A stretch of 64,000 nt of DNA from an uncultured Acetatifactor sp. (lineage in GTDB: Bacteria; Bacillota; Clostridia; Lachnospirales; Lachnospiraceae): the NCBI GenBank assembly GCA_910586485.1, contig CAJUIA010000010.1:53675-117674 (forward strand), written 5' to 3'. Under the pieces are notes generated by a model. That model saw nothing but the letters and a program-made list of their open reading frames with translations, made no database searches and was not told where the DNA came from. The position numbers and the translations under genes are program-made. Shown piece by piece: positions 60,878-64,000 of this stretch (positions within the stretch are counted from its first letter, which is position 1; each line of letters begins with the position of its first letter).

Positions 60878-61709
60878 GGTATCATTAAAAAGGTATTTTA
60901 AATTGCTGGGAATCTATGCGCGGATGGATCTGGCTTCCCTGATGCGGGACGGAAAGTTTATGGCCATTGTGATGGCGGCCGATCTGGTGTCCAATCTATC
61001 GGCCGTTTCGGGGATATTTTTTCTGGCATGGAAATTTGGCGGAATCGGCGGCATGGAGCGGTTTGAGGTACTGTTTATGCTGGCCTACGGCAATATTGTG
61101 ATGGGCTTTCTGAATATGATGGGGGGCTGTAATGCCCTGTTTCCCAGCAGGATTATCGGCAGGGGACAGTGGGAGCATATGTTTATTATGCCTCTTCCCT
61201 ATGGGGTGCAGCTCACGGTGGGGATTTTTCCTTTTACATGCTCCGGCACCTTTATATCCGGAATTGTACTGTTGATCGCAGCATTGTGCAATCTGAAGGT
61301 ACATCTGCCCTGGTGGTGGCCGTTGCTGTTAATCCTTCAGCTGGCGGCCAGTATGGTAATCGTAGTGTCGCTGTCCTACCTGCTTTCCAGCCTTGCATTT
61401 TATGCACCGGTGCAGTGTGAGGAAATATCCAGCACGGTAATATACGGTATAGAACAAACCATGACTTTTCCGTTGTCCGGTATGCCGGGATACGTCAAAT
61501 ATCCATTACTGACGTTATTTCCGGCGGGTCTTACGGCGTGGTTCCCCACAATGATATTACTGGGAAAAACGGCTGTATTTGAAAACATTTATCCGGCCGT
61601 ATTCGCACTGCTTGCAGCATTTACGGCGGCACATTTTTTTAAGAAAGGATTTCGATATTATGTTAAAAAAGGAATTAACAGATATGAATCAGGCGGCCAC
61701 CGTTCCTGA
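60870..61709 (+). CDS. ABC-2 family permease (COG3694-like)
   Basis: This 279-aa permease has six predicted segments and starts at GTG 60870, overlapping the preceding gene by 8 nt; TTG 60867 is the next codon upstream. It is the second membrane subunit. The substrate is unknown. Confidence 0.85.
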   Translation: MDKVSLKRYFKLLGIYARMDLASLMRDGKFMAIVMAADLVSNLSAVSGIFFLAWKFGGIGGMERFEVLFMLAYGNIVMGFLNMMGGCNALFPSRIIGRGQWEHMFIMPLPYGVQLTVGIFPFTCSGTFISGIVLLIAALCNLKVHLPWWWPLLLILQLAASMVIVVSLSYLLSSLAFYAPVQCEEISSTVIYGIEQTMTFPLSGMPGYVKYPLLTLFPAGLTAWFPTMILLGKTAVFENIYPAVFALLAAFTAAHFFKKGFRYYVKKGINRYESGGHRS

Positions 61710-62685
61710 AGGGGCGGCGGTTATTGCAGAATCCGTCAGTAAAACATTTACACAATGGCAAAGGAAAGAAGGCGCCAAAGGCATTTTTCGCCAGCAGAAA
61801 AGAATGGTGACTGCGCTGAAGGATGTTTCCTTTCAGATTCACAAGGGGGAATTTGTGGCCTATGCGGGTCCCAACGGGGCAGGCAAGAGTACTACCATGA
61901 AGCTGTTGTCCGGTATGCTTCAGCCCACGGAGGGAAGTATTTCTGTATTGGGAATGTCGCCGGAAAGGGACAGAATGGCGCTGATGAAAAGGATAGGAGT
62001 TTTGTTTGGCAACCGCACGGAGCTTTGGTGGGATCACCCTGTAATACAGAGCTTTGAATGGAAAAAGGTAGTATGGAATATTCCGGATGAGATTTATACG
62101 CGGAATTTGGACAGAATGAAGGAGCTGCTGGAAATTGACAGGATCCAGAATACCTTTGCCAGGGAATTATCCTTAGGACAGCGGATGCGGGCAGACCTGG
62201 CCATGATGCTTCTGCACTCACCGGAGCTGGTGCTGCTTGACGAGCCGACCCTTGGTCTGGACGTGGTGGCGAAGCGCCAGATGATAGAGTTTTTAAAAAA
62301 GATAAACCGCGAGGACGGCGTGACCATTCTGGTGACCAGTCATGATATGGATGATTTGGAAGAGATGGCCAGGCGGATAATGATGATTTCCGGGGGAGAG
62401 CTTGCTTATGACGGTGACTTTGACGGATTGCGCAGGCTTACGGGGAATATGACGCATTTTACGGTCACCACTGACGGCAGAAGACCGGAGCCGGAGGGCT
62501 GCAGGCTTTTGGGAGGGGAACACGGCGTCTTTGAATTTGAAACAGATTTGACGCATACCTCTGTCCGGGATTTGCTGGAAATGCTGTCAAAGGTCGATGG
62601 AATCAGGGATGTGGAGATCAGGCGGGCTCCCATCGAACAGGTGATTGCACGGCTGTACCGGTCATGGAAGGAGGAAAAGTGCTAA
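61660..62685 (+). CDS. ABC transporter ATPase (COG4586-like)
   Basis: This 341-aa ATPase has Walker A GPNGAGKST, a signature variant LSLGQRMR (typical of COG4586 rather than LSGGQ), Walker B LVLLDEP and the WWDHPVIQSFEW segment of this family. ATG 61660 overlaps the permease; ATG 61684 is nearly as good. Confidence 0.9.
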   Translation: MLKKELTDMNQAATVPEGAAVIAESVSKTFTQWQRKEGAKGIFRQQKRMVTALKDVSFQIHKGEFVAYAGPNGAGKSTTMKLLSGMLQPTEGSISVLGMSPERDRMALMKRIGVLFGNRTELWWDHPVIQSFEWKKVVWNIPDEIYTRNLDRMKELLEIDRIQNTFARELSLGQRMRADLAMMLLHSPELVLLDEPTLGLDVVAKRQMIEFLKKINREDGVTILVTSHDMDDLEEMARRIMMISGGELAYDGDFDGLRRLTGNMTHFTVTTDGRRPEPEGCRLLGGEHGVFEFETDLTHTSVRDLLEMLSKVDGIRDVEIRRAPIEQVIARLYRSWKEEKC

Positions 62686-62861
62686 ATTATTTTGGAAAAC
62701 GGTACGATAAATAAATAGCAGGGGCAATACTCTGTTGACAAGAAAAACCAATTTGAGGTAAGATATAAAGTATAAAAGTGTATTGCAAAACTTCAGCTGT
62801 GAAGTGCAGTTTTGACAGCGGCTTTTGCAGAACAGCCGCAGCATGGAGGGCGGGATTGAGT

Positions 62862-64000
62862 ATGAAAAGCTTATCAAAAAATCAAAAGATCGGCATAGGG
62901 GCGGCCGCAGGGCTGGTCGTGGTAGCAGTGGTGCTGGTGGCGGTACTGCTTGCGGGAAGAAACGGAGAGACATACCGTTCCATCAAGGTGGTGGAGACAA
63001 GCGGCGAGGTCACGATTGCCAGAGACGGCATTGGAGATCTGGATGCCGCCGTCAATATGAACCTGGTTTCAGGGGATTTTGTGCATACGGGTACAGACGC
63101 TTATATCGTGTTGATGCTGGATACGGATAAATATGTGATGCTGGGAGAAGCTGCCTCCATGCAGGTGGTTGCAGAAGGGGACGAGAAGGCCGGCAGGACC
63201 TCCATCCTCTTAGAGCAGGGCAGCGTCTTAAGCGAGATTCAAAATCCCTTGGGGGAGGGTGCATCTTATGAGGTGGTGACGCCCAATGCAACCATGTCCG
63301 TGCGCGGCACCGTATTTGAGGTTGACCGGAACAGAGACGGAATGGTCTCCACGCTGGTCTTTGACGGAAAAGTGAAGGTGGAAATAAAAGCGTCAAGGCC
63401 GGAGATTGAGGTTTCCATTAAGGATATTCCTGTTATTGAGGCCGGTGAATGTGTACGGTTTACGGAGGGAGCTTTGCAGGAGGCTGTTATTCGTGTGCCG
63501 ATCGGTGAGGAAATGATAAATAAGCAGATGATTGAGCGCCTTAAGGAGATCAATGCGTCAGGAAGAGTAACGCTGAAGGTGGGAAACGTACAGCTTGCAG
63601 ATAACGGGGAGACTGCAGGCCTGACAGGTCAGGGAAGTACGCCGGAGCCGGGAGAAATGACGGAGCCGGATGAATCGGCAGAGAATACGGGAGCGGCGGA
63701 AACTGCCGCGCCTGCGGAGACACCGGAAGCAACGCCGGAGTCCTCTGCCGAACCGGAGACAACGTCTGCGCCGACAGCTACTGCAACGCCAAGGCCGTCT
63801 GCAAGGCCCAGACCGTCGGCAACGCCTACACCGGAGCCCAGTCAGCAGCCTGTGACTACGCCTGCGCCGGAGGCTACGCAGCAGCCGACACCGGCACCGA
63901 CGCAGCAGCCTACACCGGCACCGACGCCGACACCAACCCCGGCGCATAATCGAACAGCTGCCTCTTCTTTTCCGCCTTCACCTCGGCAAACCCGTCTGCA
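62862..64000 (+). CDS. FecR-domain surface protein (3' end outside window)
   Basis: The frame runs from ATG 62862 to the right edge without a stop, 379 codons seen. A membrane anchor (IGIGAAAGLVVVAVVLVAVLL) is followed by a FecR domain (EVVTPNATMSVRGTVFEV) and from about residue 265 a Pro/Thr/Ala/Glu-rich tail with TPAP and QQPTPAPT repeats, probably a wall-spanning linker. TTGACA and TAAGAT (18-nt spacing) lie about 100 nt upstream. Its full domain set is unknown. Confidence 0.85.
   Translation, partial: MKSLSKNQKIGIGAAAGLVVVAVVLVAVLLAGRNGETYRSIKVVETSGEVTIARDGIGDLDAAVNMNLVSGDFVHTGTDAYIVLMLDTDKYVMLGEAASMQVVAEGDEKAGRTSILLEQGSVLSEIQNPLGEGASYEVVTPNATMSVRGTVFEVDRNRDGMVSTLVFDGKVKVEIKASRPEIEVSIKDIPVIEAGECVRFTEGALQEAVIRVPIGEEMINKQMIERLKEINASGRVTLKVGNVQLADNGETAGLTGQGSTPEPGEMTEPDESAENTGAAETAAPAETPEATPESSAEPETTSAPTATATPRPSARPRPSATPTPEPSQQPVTTPAPEATQQPTPAPTQQPTPAPTPTPTPAHNRTAASSFPPSPRQTRL

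Noticed and set aside
1..64000. tRNA, rRNA or CRISPR loci
   Set aside because: Gaps were scanned by eye for cloverleaf ends, rRNA motifs and regularly spaced repeats; nothing convincing was seen.

Overview
The window looks like a Gram-positive, motile gut anaerobe of the Lachnospiraceae type (Clostridium cluster XIVa). The evidence is the Firmicute order of the S10-spc-alpha ribosomal genes running into ecfA1-ecfA2-ecfT-truA-rplM-rpsI, strong AAGGAGG ribosome-binding sites, the zinc form of S14, an L17 with a long internal insertion, a KOW protein between map and infA, and a CsrA-type gene beside flagellin. The species is not claimed. No rRNA, tRNA or CRISPR array was seen.

Region 1 (1-about 14.6 kb) is the right-hand part of a prophage with a siphovirus-type tail: tape measure (cut by the window edge), distal tail protein, Gp37-like tail protein, baseplate protein, receptor-binding protein, holin and a multidomain endolysin. 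The receptor-binding gene carries a diversity-generating retroelement (DGR). Its variable repeat (7020-7121) differs from a template repeat (7289-7390) at 16 positions, all of which are A in the template. A reverse transcriptase with a YMDD centre follows, and a hairpin sits just after the variable repeat. No avd accessory gene is apparent. Next come small membrane and ribbon-helix-helix genes, a membrane-anchored HIRAN-like protein divergent from an XRE repressor, and an intact IS30-family DDE transposase at the end that touches host DNA, where an integrase would usually be expected.

Region 2 (14.6-39.3 kb) is the ribosomal protein superoperon, starting from a consensus promoter and a 260-nt leader directly after the prophage. 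It runs rpsJ to secY, adk, map, a KOW protein, infA, rpmJ, rpsM, rpsK, rpsD, rpoA and rplQ. An M15 peptidase and an SLC13-type permease are followed by the ECF transporter module, truA, rplM and rpsI. Three gaps (before rpmD, rpsM and rpsD) hold related composite stem-loops with a conserved middle stem and diverged, still-paired outer and inner stems.

Region 3 (39.3-49.7 kb) holds housekeeping and accessory genes: an HD protein, an XRE regulator, ptsI and fruK on the minus strand, a NUDIX hydrolase, an alpha/beta hydrolase, an SPFH protein with a ribbon-helix-helix partner, a broken PIN gene, a RelE/ParE-type toxin-antitoxin pair and exonuclease III.

Region 4 (49.7-53.3 kb) is a possible switch beside the flagellin gene. 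A short FimB/FimE-like tyrosine recombinase lies between two inverted 28-bp sites, each with 10-bp arms around an 8-bp spacer. Then come a csrA-like gene with TGA at codon 3 and a flagellin gene whose leader has a hairpin presenting GGA in the loop plus a second GGA in the Shine-Dalgarno sequence, the arrangement of a CsrA target.

Region 5 (53.3-64 kb) has a MarR regulator with two ABC export modules, a FAD oxidoreductase with a Rieske domain, a three-gene ABC system of the COG4586/4587/3694 kind, and a FecR-domain surface protein cut by the right edge.
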